The translations under genes and the position numbers were made by a program. From Pseudomonas corrugata (lineage in GTDB: Bacteria; Pseudomonadota; Gammaproteobacteria; Pseudomonadales; Pseudomonadaceae), in assembly GCF_001269905.1 (NCBI RefSeq), contig NZ_LHVK01000014.1:394297-458296 (forward strand): a stretch of DNA of 64,000 bases. Direction: 5' to 3'. The first letter of the stretch is position 1, and every line of letters starts with the position of its first letter. A model generated the notes under the pieces. It saw nothing but the letters and a program-made list of their open reading frames with translations, searched no databases and was not told where the DNA came from. This document shows, piece after piece, positions 1 through 7,567 of this stretch.

Positions 1-1440
1 GTCTCCGGCCCGATGATGGTGGACCTGGACCCCACCGGCACCACGACCACACAGATCTTCGTCGGTGGTCTGCAAATCGGCGGCAACAGCGACATCCAGC
101 TGTTGATTCACAGCAATACCGTGTGCAGCAGCTTTGACGTGGCCGGGCGTGTGTTACTGCCGAAAAAGATGGATTCACCAGGCTCCTTTCACGCCAGCGG
201 CACGTTCCAATTGACCTTTCCCCTGAGCAGCATCGTCAGCTGGAACACGAACAGCGCCGGCCTGCGCGCGATCATCCAGGCGCCGGGGGCAACGGGGATC
301 GTCCTGCGTTTCGTCATGTTCGAAATGTGCCCGACGATGACCACCGAGCAACTGGACGCCGACTACGCAGCCGGCCGATACACCCCCAACCCGAGCATCG
401 GCCGGGTCATTGGCACGCTGGCCCCAGCCTTCGCCGACGAGCCACTGAGCTGCCAGCCGGGCCGGCAACTGGTCAACCAGGACACGGGGAATGCCGGCTA
501 TGCCGACCTGGGCAATGGCAACGGTTACCTGAGCATCGACATGGTGAATGTCATTCCGAAGGAAACCTTCCGCGCCGTCAGGGACGACATCACCAGCCCC
601 ATCGGGCCCAACGCCAATTACGGCCCCGTCACCATCAGTGCCGGCACCACCACCCTGGCCACCCTGGACCCGACCAGCAGTCCGTTAGTGAACTACTACG
701 TATACGGCGGCATCGTCGACCTGCCCATGACCGCCAGCCAGATACAAGCGGTGCAGACCAGCGCCCTGGCGATCAACGCCCCCGGCACAGTCGCCGACAC
801 CACCTTGCAGGCCACTGAATCGACCTATCGTCTGTATGCCGACCAGCGCAACGTCTACCTGGAGGACTACCCCAATGGCCTGTCGATTACCCTGCAGATC
901 CGGTACCTGGGCGGGCCGGTGCCCAGCGCCACGGAAATCGGCGTGAAGGCGTCGGCGACCGCGGCCTATGTTCTGCCAAAATACTGGGATTTCCTTGATT
1001 TCCCCGACTCGCTGACTGTCAACGCCGGCCAGCTTGCCGTCAGCTTCCCCGTCACCGTCAAGCAGGCCAGTGCCGCCCAGGCGGGTTTCGTCACGCTGAC
1101 CTGCACCGTCAATGGCGTGGACAGCAGCGCCTACTTCAGCAACTTCCGCAAATACGCCCAGACCGATTTCGGCATCCCCCAGGGCACCACCATCACCTGG
1201 CCGCTGATGTACCCCAACGTCCTGCGCTTTCACTACCTGGCCTTCCCCGCCATGTCGCGCTACATCCCGCTGAACCAGCCCGACGCGATCATGGGCGCCA
1301 AGAATCCCATCCTGGCGCGGACGTCGGATGCCTACAAAGGCACCACCTTGTTCATGCCCGTGGTGCGCTCGATGTCGCCCTGCCAGCGGGCGCTGCTGCG
1401 GGCCTACCTCACCGGTGAGCCGTGGCAACCGCCGCAGTGA
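1..1440 (+). CDS. Hypothetical protein, 5' end outside the window
   Basis: The frame is open from base 1 (V-S-G-P before the first Met at 13), so the gene probably starts upstream of the window; at least 475 residues are visible, ending in a TGA at 1438-1440. I do not recognise the family. The sequence is rich in Thr, Gly, Ser and Pro with short alternating hydrophobic stretches, which suggests a beta-rich protein. No signal peptide, transmembrane segment or catalytic motif is visible in the part present. The beta-propeller gene starts 34 bases downstream on the same strand, so the two may be co-transcribed. Codon use looks like that of its neighbours. Confidence is high that it is coding and low for any function. 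Confidence 0.75.
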   Translation, partial: VSGPMMVDLDPTGTTTTQIFVGGLQIGGNSDIQLLIHSNTVCSSFDVAGRVLLPKKMDSPGSFHASGTFQLTFPLSSIVSWNTNSAGLRAIIQAPGATGIVLRFVMFEMCPTMTTEQLDADYAAGRYTPNPSIGRVIGTLAPAFADEPLSCQPGRQLVNQDTGNAGYADLGNGNGYLSIDMVNVIPKETFRAVRDDITSPIGPNANYGPVTISAGTTTLATLDPTSSPLVNYYVYGGIVDLPMTASQIQAVQTSALAINAPGTVADTTLQATESTYRLYADQRNVYLEDYPNGLSITLQIRYLGGPVPSATEIGVKASATAAYVLPKYWDFLDFPDSLTVNAGQLAVSFPVTVKQASAAQAGFVTLTCTVNGVDSSAYFSNFRKYAQTDFGIPQGTTITWPLMYPNVLRFHYLAFPAMSRYIPLNQPDAIMGAKNPILARTSDAYKGTTLFMPVVRSMSPCQRALLRAYLTGEPWQPPQ

Positions 1441-1473
1441 TCGTCCCCATCCTTCATGACGGAGAGAAGCTTC

Positions 1474-2523
1474 ATGCCTATTCATATTCCTGCGCGACCG
1501 AGCGAAAGCCTGCGCCCGAGTACGATCATTGCCGAAGACCTGTTGAACCCTCGCGGCGTCTGCGTGCGGGCCGATGGCAGCCTGCTGCTGGTGGAGGCCG
1601 GCTCCGGCCTGCCGGAACAGACCTTCAGCGGTCGCATCAGTCGCCTGCGACCCGATCCCCACCGGCCCGGCGCCTACCTGCCCCGTGAAACCCTGGCGGA
1701 TGGGTTTCGCGCCATGAACATGCAGGTACGTATGCTGCGTGATGAAATCATGGGGCTGTCGGACGTGGCCTGCGGAGATGGCCGTTATCTGGTGAGTCAG
1801 ACCGATTACGTCGAAGGCTCCAAGCTGCTGGACCTGCAATTCACACCGCCCGAACCGGTGTTTCGCAGCCGTGGCAATCTCAATGCCCTGTGTTACCACC
1901 CCTCTCGCCGCAGTTGGCTGGCGGTCAAACCTGATACCAATCAGTTGGTGGAGTTCGTCGACGGCCAGGACGAGCGGGTATTGGTCCAGTTGCCTGAGCT
2001 GGACCAGGGCCAGGAAGCCGTGCCCGTGACGTTGGTGTATGAACCGGCGACAGACGCTGTGCTGATCAGCCTGTTCTCCGGCGAACGGCAAGGCGACCCC
2101 GCGCGCAAAGGCATCGACTTCGTCGACAAGGCAGGTCAGGTGATCCGGGTCCATCCCGGTAGCAGGCAGATCGAGCGACTGATCGATGGGCTGCAACTGC
2201 CGACAGGCCTGGCGCTGTGCCCGGCTGGAAACGTGCTGGTGCTGGAGCTCTGCGACCGCCTGCAACAGCCCCTGCTGCCGGACTGGAACGGCGAACCGCT
2301 GCATGGCGGCTTCACCCGGTTCACCGGTCGACTGTTGAGCTGCAACCTGCAGACCGCCCAGGTCACCGTGCTCGCCCAAGGCCTGGATACCCCGTCCAAC
2401 CTGTGTGTAGTGGAAGATGCCGTTCTGGTGAGCGAAGGCATGGGCCTGACCGGACGTCGACTGCCCACGCCCGACGGCCATGTCGTCCCGCTCAGCGGCA
2501 GGCTTCGGCGGGTACAGCTTTAA
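1474..2523 (+). CDS. Beta-propeller protein, SMP-30/NHL-like
   Basis: A 349-residue protein. The ATG at 1474 is preferred over an in-frame ATG at 1456 because GGAGAG at 1461-1466 sits 7 bases before it. The sequence is a run of repeated blade-like segments: 'LNPRGVCVRADGSLLLVEAG' near residue 25, 'LPTGLALCPAGNVLVLE' near 235 and 'LDTPSNLCVVEDAVLVSEG' near 305. This pattern of Gly and aliphatic strands is typical of six-bladed SMP-30/gluconolactonase or NHL-type propellers. No signal peptide is visible, so it is probably cytoplasmic. It lies directly downstream of the unrecognised gene that opens the window and may belong with it. The substrate is unknown; lactonase activity is only one possibility. 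Confidence 0.7.
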   Translation: MPIHIPARPSESLRPSTIIAEDLLNPRGVCVRADGSLLLVEAGSGLPEQTFSGRISRLRPDPHRPGAYLPRETLADGFRAMNMQVRMLRDEIMGLSDVACGDGRYLVSQTDYVEGSKLLDLQFTPPEPVFRSRGNLNALCYHPSRRSWLAVKPDTNQLVEFVDGQDERVLVQLPELDQGQEAVPVTLVYEPATDAVLISLFSGERQGDPARKGIDFVDKAGQVIRVHPGSRQIERLIDGLQLPTGLALCPAGNVLVLELCDRLQQPLLPDWNGEPLHGGFTRFTGRLLSCNLQTAQVTVLAQGLDTPSNLCVVEDAVLVSEGMGLTGRRLPTPDGHVVPLSGRLRRVQL

Positions 2524-2574
2524 CGACTCGGGAACATTGTGGTAGCAGGATCTACGAGGTGACGCGGAAGAGTT

Positions 2575-2930
2575 GTGTGCGAGCCTGCTCGCGATGACGG
2601 CGGCACAGCCGACATCCCCGCAAGCTGACCCACCGCTATCGCGAGCAGGCTCGCTCCCACCCTGGTTTCGGGGTACGCAGCATCTGCATACGCCGCCCAA
2701 CCCTGTGGGAGCCGGGCTTGCCCGCGAAGACGGCAGTACAGTCAACATCAATGCAAGTTGCCCCACCGCTTTCGCGAGCAAGGCCCGCTCCCACTCTGAT
2801 CTCGGTCTGCTCACAACATCGGGGAAATGCCCCCAGTCCCTGTGGGAGCGAGCCTGCTCGCGATGACGGAGGCACAATCAACATCAATGCAAGCTGACCT
2901 ACCGCCATCGCGAGCAAGCTCGATCCCACA
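2575..2930. repeat. Cluster of six REP elements (three REPIN-like pairs)
   Basis: The interval 2524-3053 has no gene. It holds six copies of the pseudomonad REP core (TGGGAGC then GCTCGCGA, imperfect palindromes) at about 2575-2600, 2637-2662, 2705-2733, 2768-2795, 2838-2868 and 2908-2930. They alternate in orientation and are separated by 35-60 bases, the head-to-head arrangement known as REPINs. One linker type, ACATCAATGCAAG, recurs between members. Such elements are mobilised by RAYT transposases encoded elsewhere; none is in this window. The interval lies between convergent genes, where REPs are commonly found. Confidence 0.9.
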
Positions 2931-3005
2931 TTGGATTAGGGGGTACGCGGCATTTGCATACGCCATCGGCCCTATGGGCAATGGATGGCTTGATCGAAAG
3001 CCCCC

Positions 3006-3028
3006 CACGCATCGGGATTCGATGCGTG
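3006..3028 (-). terminator. Hairpin downstream of the hydrolase operon
   Basis: CACGCATCG and CGATGCGTG form a perfect 9-bp stem around a 5-base loop, 26 bases past the stop of the last gene of the minus-strand operon. Read on the minus strand it is followed by GGGGGGCTTTCG rather than a clean T-run, so it may be a weak terminator or simply a stabilising hairpin. Confidence 0.4.
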
Positions 3029-3053
3029 AGCGGCGCCCCTCAAGACACAGGAA

Positions 3054-3830
3054 TCACTTCGCCGTAGCCGCTTCCTCGATCAACCGGGCCACCGGTTCCG
3101 GGTGGGACACCATCACCACATGGGAAGCCCCCTTGACCACCTTCACATCCCTCGCATCGGCGCGCTTGGCCATGAACGCCATGGCTTGCGGTGGAATGTT
3201 CTTGTCCTTGTCGCCGTAGATGTACCAGGACGGAATGTGTTTCCAGGCCGGTGTGCCCGCCTGCTCATTCAATGCCGCCTCGGTCACCGGACGCTGGTTT
3301 GCCGCCATCAACGCGGCCTGTGCGGCAGGAACGTCGGCGGCGAACTGGTCATGGAACTTGCCCTGCTGGATGTACAGGTCCTTGCCGCCATCGGCCAATG
3401 GGACAGGCACCGCCAGGGTCGGGCCGAGGGTGCTGCCGGGGAACTTCCCGGCCAGCCCGGCGACGGTTTCGCCCGCCTCGGGCGCGAAGGCGCTGACGTA
3501 GACCAGTGCCTTTACGTTGGCGTGGTCGTTGGCCGCTTCACTGATGACGTTGCCGCCATAGGAGTGGCCGACCAGCACCACCGGCGTCTGAATACTGCCC
3601 AACAGCGCCGAAACCGCAGCGCCATCACCCTTCACACTGCGCAAAGGGTTGGCAGCGGACACCACCGTGTAGCCATCCTTCTCGAGGATCTTTACCACAC
3701 CATTCCAGCTCGACGCGTCGGCAAACGCGCCGTGCACGAGAACGACGGTAGGTTTTACAGTCTGCGCCGAGGCGCTGGCACCGATGAGCAGGGCCGCCGT
3801 GCAGGCCAGTGCAGCAATGACTTTTTTCAT
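3054..3830 (-). CDS. Exported alpha/beta hydrolase
   Basis: A 258-residue protein with a clear N-terminal signal peptide (KK, hydrophobic core, ASAQT cleavage region). It has the alpha/beta-hydrolase landmarks: an oxyanion-side HGAF near residue 34, the nucleophile elbow VGHSYGG near residue 87, an acidic residue in 'YGDKDKNIP' near 207, and a late His in 'GASHVVMVSH' near 235. This matches short hydrolases of the EstC/salicylate-esterase-like type, whose substrates are usually small esters. AAGGAG lies just before the ATG. It is the last gene of a four-gene operon, 23 bases after the P460 gene. The fold is certain, but the substrate is not predictable from sequence. Confidence 0.85.
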   Translation of the reverse strand: MKKVIAALACTAALLIGASASAQTVKPTVVLVHGAFADASSWNGVVKILEKDGYTVVSAANPLRSVKGDGAAVSALLGSIQTPVVLVGHSYGGNVISEAANDHANVKALVYVSAFAPEAGETVAGLAGKFPGSTLGPTLAVPVPLADGGKDLYIQQGKFHDQFAADVPAAQAALMAANQRPVTEAALNEQAGTPAWKHIPSWYIYGDKDKNIPPQAMAFMAKRADARDVKVVKGASHVVMVSHPEPVARLIEEAATAK

Positions 3831-3853
3831 GGAGAACTCCTTGGATACCTGGT

Positions 3854-4360
3854 TTATGGAGCGAGACGCGTAAAGACAAAATCGTGGTTCTGCACCCGCG
3901 CCTGGTGGCAGGCGAAGCAGGTCTGGTGCTGGGCCTCGTCGGCGGGCTTGCCGTTGATAAAGCGACCGAACCCCCAGCCGCCGGTTGACGCATATTTCTT
4001 CGAGTCCTTGACCATCACCTGGACGGTGGTGGCCGCTCCAGGAATCGAGGCCGGCTCGAACTCCGGTGACTGCACGTGCTTCCAGGCCATCTTCACCAGG
4101 ACCGTCCCCTCGGGGAACGGCAGGGTCGAATCCTGGTAAGCCTTGATGGCCCGGTCATTGCCCAGCACCGCTCGAAGCTCGTTCAGTGGCTCGGCTTCTT
4201 GCGCCGGCGCGATCAGCGCCCACTGGCGATAGCCATCGGGAAGCTTCACCCCATAGATCGGTGAAACCTCACCGCTGCCGGTATCACCCAAGGCGAGACC
4301 GGTGGTGATCAACGCCGCCGACGCAACAGCGGCGGATGCCGCCAGATGTTTGAGTTTCAT
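3854..4360 (-). CDS. Cytochrome P460 family haem protein, exported
   Basis: A 168-residue protein. The start at 4360 (MKLKHL) is preferred over an upstream in-frame ATG because GAGGG precedes it and a signal peptide begins there (hydrophobic core followed by ALGD). A single c-type haem motif, TCFACH, lies near residue 152, and the body (KLPDGYRQW, 'VLGND.AIKAY', 'FPEGTVLVKMAWK') has the order of motifs seen in the cytochrome P460/DUF3365-like family. Known P460 proteins oxidise hydroxylamine or detoxify reactive nitrogen species; most homologues next to hydrolases are uncharacterised. The gene lies between two hydrolases with short gaps (22 and 23 bases), so it is very likely co-transcribed and acts with them in the periplasm. 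Confidence 0.85.
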   Translation of the reverse strand: MKLKHLAASAAVASAALITTGLALGDTGSGEVSPIYGVKLPDGYRQWALIAPAQEAEPLNELRAVLGNDRAIKAYQDSTLPFPEGTVLVKMAWKHVQSPEFEPASIPGAATTVQVMVKDSKKYASTGGWGFGRFINGKPADEAQHQTCFACHQARVQNHDFVFTRLAP

Positions 4361-4382
4361 TGTTGTTTTCCCTCGTGCCGAG

Positions 4383-5456
4383 TCAGAGATGATCGGCATC
4401 GATCACGGCTTGGGCGAAGGCTTGCGGGGCCTCCTGTGGCAAGTTGTGACCGACACCGCCACTGATCAGCCGATACTCGTACTTGCCGGTGAAACGCTTG
4501 GCATAGGCCTCGGCAGGTGGGTGCGGCGCACCATTGGCATCGCCTTCAAGGGTGATCGTCGGCACGCCAATGGACGGGAACGCCGCCAGTTTCTTCTCCA
4601 GCGCGTCGTACTTGGCCTCGCCCTTGATCAGGCCCAGGCGCCAGCGGTAGTTGAAGATCGATACCGGGACGTGATCGGGGTTCTGCAAGGCGGCTGCGCT
4701 GCGGTCATAGGTCGCGTCGTCGAAGTCCCACTTCGGCGAGGCGAGTTTCCAGATCAGCTTGGCGAAGTCATGGGTGTTCTTTTCATAGCCCAGGCGACCA
4801 CGCTCGGTCGCAAAGTAGAACTGGTACCACCACTGCAACTCGGCGGCCGGCGGCAACGGTGTCTTGCCGGCCTCCTGGCTGCCGATCAGGTAGCCACTCA
4901 CCGCCACCAATGCCTTCACCCGCTCCGGCCACAACGCCGCGACGATGTCGGCAGTGCGAGCGCCCCAGTCATAGCCGCCGAGAACGGCCTGCTTGATGTG
5001 CAGCGCGTCCATGAAGTCGATCAAGTCGCTGGCCAGCGCCGCAGGCTGGCCGTTACGCACGGTCTTGGCCGACAGGAAACGGGTATCGCCATAACCCCGT
5101 GCATAGGGAATCAGCACGCGATAGCCCTTCTGGGCCAGCGCTGGCGCCACATCGGTGTAGCTATGGATGTCGTAGGGCCAACCGTGCAGCAGGATGACCA
5201 CCGGCCCATCGGCGGGGCCGACTTCAGCGTAGGAAACGTCCAGCAAACCTGCCTTGACGTGCTTCAACGGGCCGAACGAAGTGTTGGTTCCCGGCGTAAT
5301 GGCACCGATAGTACCGGCCGGCACCTCGGCAGCGCTGGCCTGTGACGAGGTCACGGCCAGGGCGCCCAATTGCATCATGGCGACCGCCAGGAGAGCCGGC
5401 GCGAGCAGACGCCGGCGCCGTGGTTTGGAGGTGTGGTTCAACAGGGTCGTAGTCAT
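4383..5456 (-). CDS. Exported alpha/beta hydrolase, epoxide-hydrolase-like
   Basis: A 357-residue protein with a long Arg-rich N-terminus (SKPRRRR) followed by a hydrophobic segment and ASA, consistent with a Tat- or Sec-type leader. The core has HGWP (oxyanion hole) near residue 100, the nucleophile elbow GGYDWGA near residue 173 with Asp in place of Ser, and a late His in 'GGVGHNLPQEAP' near 336. HGxP plus an Asp nucleophile is the signature of epoxide hydrolases and haloalkane dehalogenases. AAGGGAGA precedes the start. The gene lies second in the four-gene exported operon, 83 bases after the larger epoxide hydrolase. The substrate is unknown. Confidence 0.85.
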   Translation of the reverse strand: MTTTLLNHTSKPRRRRLLAPALLAVAMMQLGALAVTSSQASAAEVPAGTIGAITPGTNTSFGPLKHVKAGLLDVSYAEVGPADGPVVILLHGWPYDIHSYTDVAPALAQKGYRVLIPYARGYGDTRFLSAKTVRNGQPAALASDLIDFMDALHIKQAVLGGYDWGARTADIVAALWPERVKALVAVSGYLIGSQEAGKTPLPPAAELQWWYQFYFATERGRLGYEKNTHDFAKLIWKLASPKWDFDDATYDRSAAALQNPDHVPVSIFNYRWRLGLIKGEAKYDALEKKLAAFPSIGVPTITLEGDANGAPHPPAEAYAKRFTGKYEYRLISGGVGHNLPQEAPQAFAQAVIDADHL

Positions 5457-5539
5457 GGTGAGTCTCCCTTGCGAACCGCCGCTCGGCGGTTGCGAGTTGT
5501 GAAATCGAAAGTGTCTGCCGGACGTACGGCGGTGCCGGA

Positions 5540-6877
5540 TTATTTCGCCACTGCACGCAGTGGCCGGAATGCTTCACGCAGTTCTTCGCTGAATAGCTGA
5601 GGCTGCTCCCAGGCGGCGAAGTGGCCGCCCTTGCTGACTTCGTTGAAGTAGGACAGCGACGGATAGGCGCGCTGTGCCCAGGTCTTGGGCGCCTGATAGA
5701 TTTCGTGCGGGAACACGGTGATCGCCACCGGCACCTTGATATCCGTGGTCTTCTGCGCGGCCGCGCTGAAGTTATTGTTGTTGTTCTCCCAATAGAAACG
5801 GGAGGACGACGCGCCGGTGTCGGTCAGCCAATAGAGACTGATGTCATCGAGCATTTCATCGCGGCTGAGCACGCGTTCAGGCTTGCCGTCACTGTCGGTC
5901 CAGGCCGCGAATTTCTCGTACATCCACGCCGCCGTGCCGGTGGGCGAGTCGGCCAGCAGGTAGCCGAGGGTCTGCGGCCGGGTCACCATCATCGCGCCGT
6001 AGGCCGCGTGACGACCGAAGAACGTACTCAGGGAGGTGTAGGCCCGGCGTTCCGGATCGGTCAGCCCGGCGGGTGCCGGATCACCGCTGTTGATCGGCTT
6101 CACCAGCTCCGGCGGCACGGTGGCCGGCATGTTCAGGTGGATGCCCAGCAACCCGGGCGGCGCCAGACGGCCCAGCGCATCGGAAATCACCGAGCCATGA
6201 TCGCCGCCCTGGGACACGTAATGGCTGTAGCCCAGGCGCTTCATCAGCACGTCCCAGGCCTTCGCCACCCGGTCGGGGCCCCAACCCAATTCGGTCGGCT
6301 TGCCGGAAAAGCCATGGCCGGGAATCGACGGGATGATCACATCGAAAGCATCTTCCGCACGGCCACCGTAAGCGGTTGGGTCGGTGAGCGGGCCGATGGT
6401 CTTGAGGAATTCGAACTGGGAACCCGGCCAACCGTGAGTGAGGATCAGCGGCATGGCGTTGGGGTGGCGCGAACGCACGTGGATGAACTGAATGTCGACG
6501 CCATCGATGGTGGTGATGAACTCCGGCAAGGCATTGAGCTTGGCCTCGGCCTTGCGCCAGTCATAACCATCGCCCCAGTAGTTCACCAGCGCCTGGACCT
6601 GGGCCAGTTGCACGCCCTGGGAGACGTCGTTGACGGTTTCCTTGTCGGGCCAGCGGGTGGCCGCGATGCGTTTGCGCAATTCGGTCAACTGCGCTTCATC
6701 GACGTGAATGCGGTACGGGCGAATAGCCTCCGACCCGGCCGGTGCGGCACTGGCGGTGGGGTTGTCAGCAGCCAGTGTGACGCCACTGCCGGCAAACAGG
6801 GCAAGACCGACCACGCTGACGAGGGCGGATGACGCCAGACAGCGTTGCCAGGTAAAAGCGGAAGAAGCTGCTTGCAT
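5540..6877 (-). CDS. Exported epoxide hydrolase with N-terminal EHN domain
   Basis: A 445-residue protein. The start at 6877 is chosen because AAGGAGAA precedes it; an upstream in-frame Met lacks a site. A hydrophobic leader ending in TLAAD is followed by the EHN domain typical of microsomal/juvenile-hormone-type epoxide hydrolases ('IRPYRIHVDEAQLTELRKRI', then TRWPD near residue 75). The catalytic domain shows HGWPGS near 150, the nucleophile elbow SQGGDHGS near 230 and a late His in 'GGHFAAWEQP' near 423. It is the first gene of the exported operon, so the promoter should lie in 6878-7120. An exported EHN epoxide hydrolase is common in pseudomonads, but its natural substrate is not known. 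Confidence 0.88.
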   Translation of the reverse strand: MQAASSAFTWQRCLASSALVSVVGLALFAGSGVTLAADNPTASAAPAGSEAIRPYRIHVDEAQLTELRKRIAATRWPDKETVNDVSQGVQLAQVQALVNYWGDGYDWRKAEAKLNALPEFITTIDGVDIQFIHVRSRHPNAMPLILTHGWPGSQFEFLKTIGPLTDPTAYGGRAEDAFDVIIPSIPGHGFSGKPTELGWGPDRVAKAWDVLMKRLGYSHYVSQGGDHGSVISDALGRLAPPGLLGIHLNMPATVPPELVKPINSGDPAPAGLTDPERRAYTSLSTFFGRHAAYGAMMVTRPQTLGYLLADSPTGTAAWMYEKFAAWTDSDGKPERVLSRDEMLDDISLYWLTDTGASSSRFYWENNNNNFSAAAQKTTDIKVPVAITVFPHEIYQAPKTWAQRAYPSLSYFNEVSKGGHFAAWEQPQLFSEELREAFRPLRAVAK

Positions 6878-7122
6878 GGTGGTTCTCCTTTTGACTAATC
6901 GGCTCAAGCAGCTCGATCAAACCATCGCGATGCCCCATGGAGGATTGCACCATGGTGTCGGTCGATACCTAGGTATGACGTGCGCGGTTTCGTGTGCTGT
7001 CTCGACGTGGGTCATTTAAGGACGGACAGGTATCGCGGATGTGTCAGCAACGGCTCGTAAAGAAACAGTCCGTATCGACAGGGGGGTGGGATACACAGAG
7101 ATACATTGGAGCTAAGCCACGG

Positions 7123-7490
7123 AACTGTGGGAGCGGGCTTGCTCGCGAAGGGTGGCACATTCAACATCACTGCAAGCTGACCCACCGCTATCGCGAGCAG
7201 GCTCGCTCCCACAGGGGATTTGGGGTGGGCATGATTTCTGTGGGCAACTCGGACAACCCATGTGGGAGCGAGCCTGCTCGCGATGGCGACGGCACATTCA
7301 ACATCACTGCAAGCTGACCCACCGCTATCGCGAGCAGGCTCGCTCCCACAGGGGATTTGGGGTGGGCATGAGTTCTGTGGGCAATTCGGACAACCCATGT
7401 GGGAGCGAGCCTGCTCGCGATGACGGTGGCACATTCAACATGGATGCATGCTGACCCACCGCTTTCGCGAGCAAGCCCGCTCCCACAGAG
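7123..7490. repeat. REPIN array with an exact 137-bp tandem period
   Basis: The 690-base stretch 6878-7567 contains no gene. Six REP cores lie at about 7123-7150, 7191-7216, 7260-7288, 7326-7351, 7397-7424 and 7463-7489, alternating in orientation. The linker beginning GGCACATTCA occurs at 7154, 7291 and 7428, an exact spacing of 137 bases twice. The block is therefore a tandemly duplicated REPIN plus spacer rather than independent insertions. The third copy has diverged (ACATGGATGCATGC). Confidence 0.92.
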
Positions 7491-7534
7491 GACCTGGGGG
7501 TGGGCTTGACTGGCGTGGACGACTCGAGAACTTC

Positions 7535-7565
7535 AGGGACCGGCATCAGTCGGTCCCTTTCTTTT
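7535..7565 (+). terminator. Strong intrinsic-terminator-like hairpin
   Basis: AGGGACCG and CGGTCCCT form an 8-bp perfect stem around an 8-base loop, followed on the plus strand by TTTCTTTT. This is a good intrinsic terminator for plus-strand transcription, although no plus-strand gene ends nearby. On the minus strand it lies only 3-10 bases past the stop of the large dehydrogenase gene, so the stem could also protect or end that transcript. Confidence 0.6.
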
Positions 7566-7567
7566 CG

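Noticed and set aside
685..2877. A 730-codon open frame on the minus strand
   Set aside because: It is antisense to two well-formed genes and made of biased codons typical of GC-rich shadow frames; it ends inside REP elements and has no recognisable domain.
7123..7490. Possible CRISPR array because of regular spacing
   Set aside because: The repeats are alternating inverted REP cores with repeated, non-unique spacers and a 137-bp period, and no cas gene is present.
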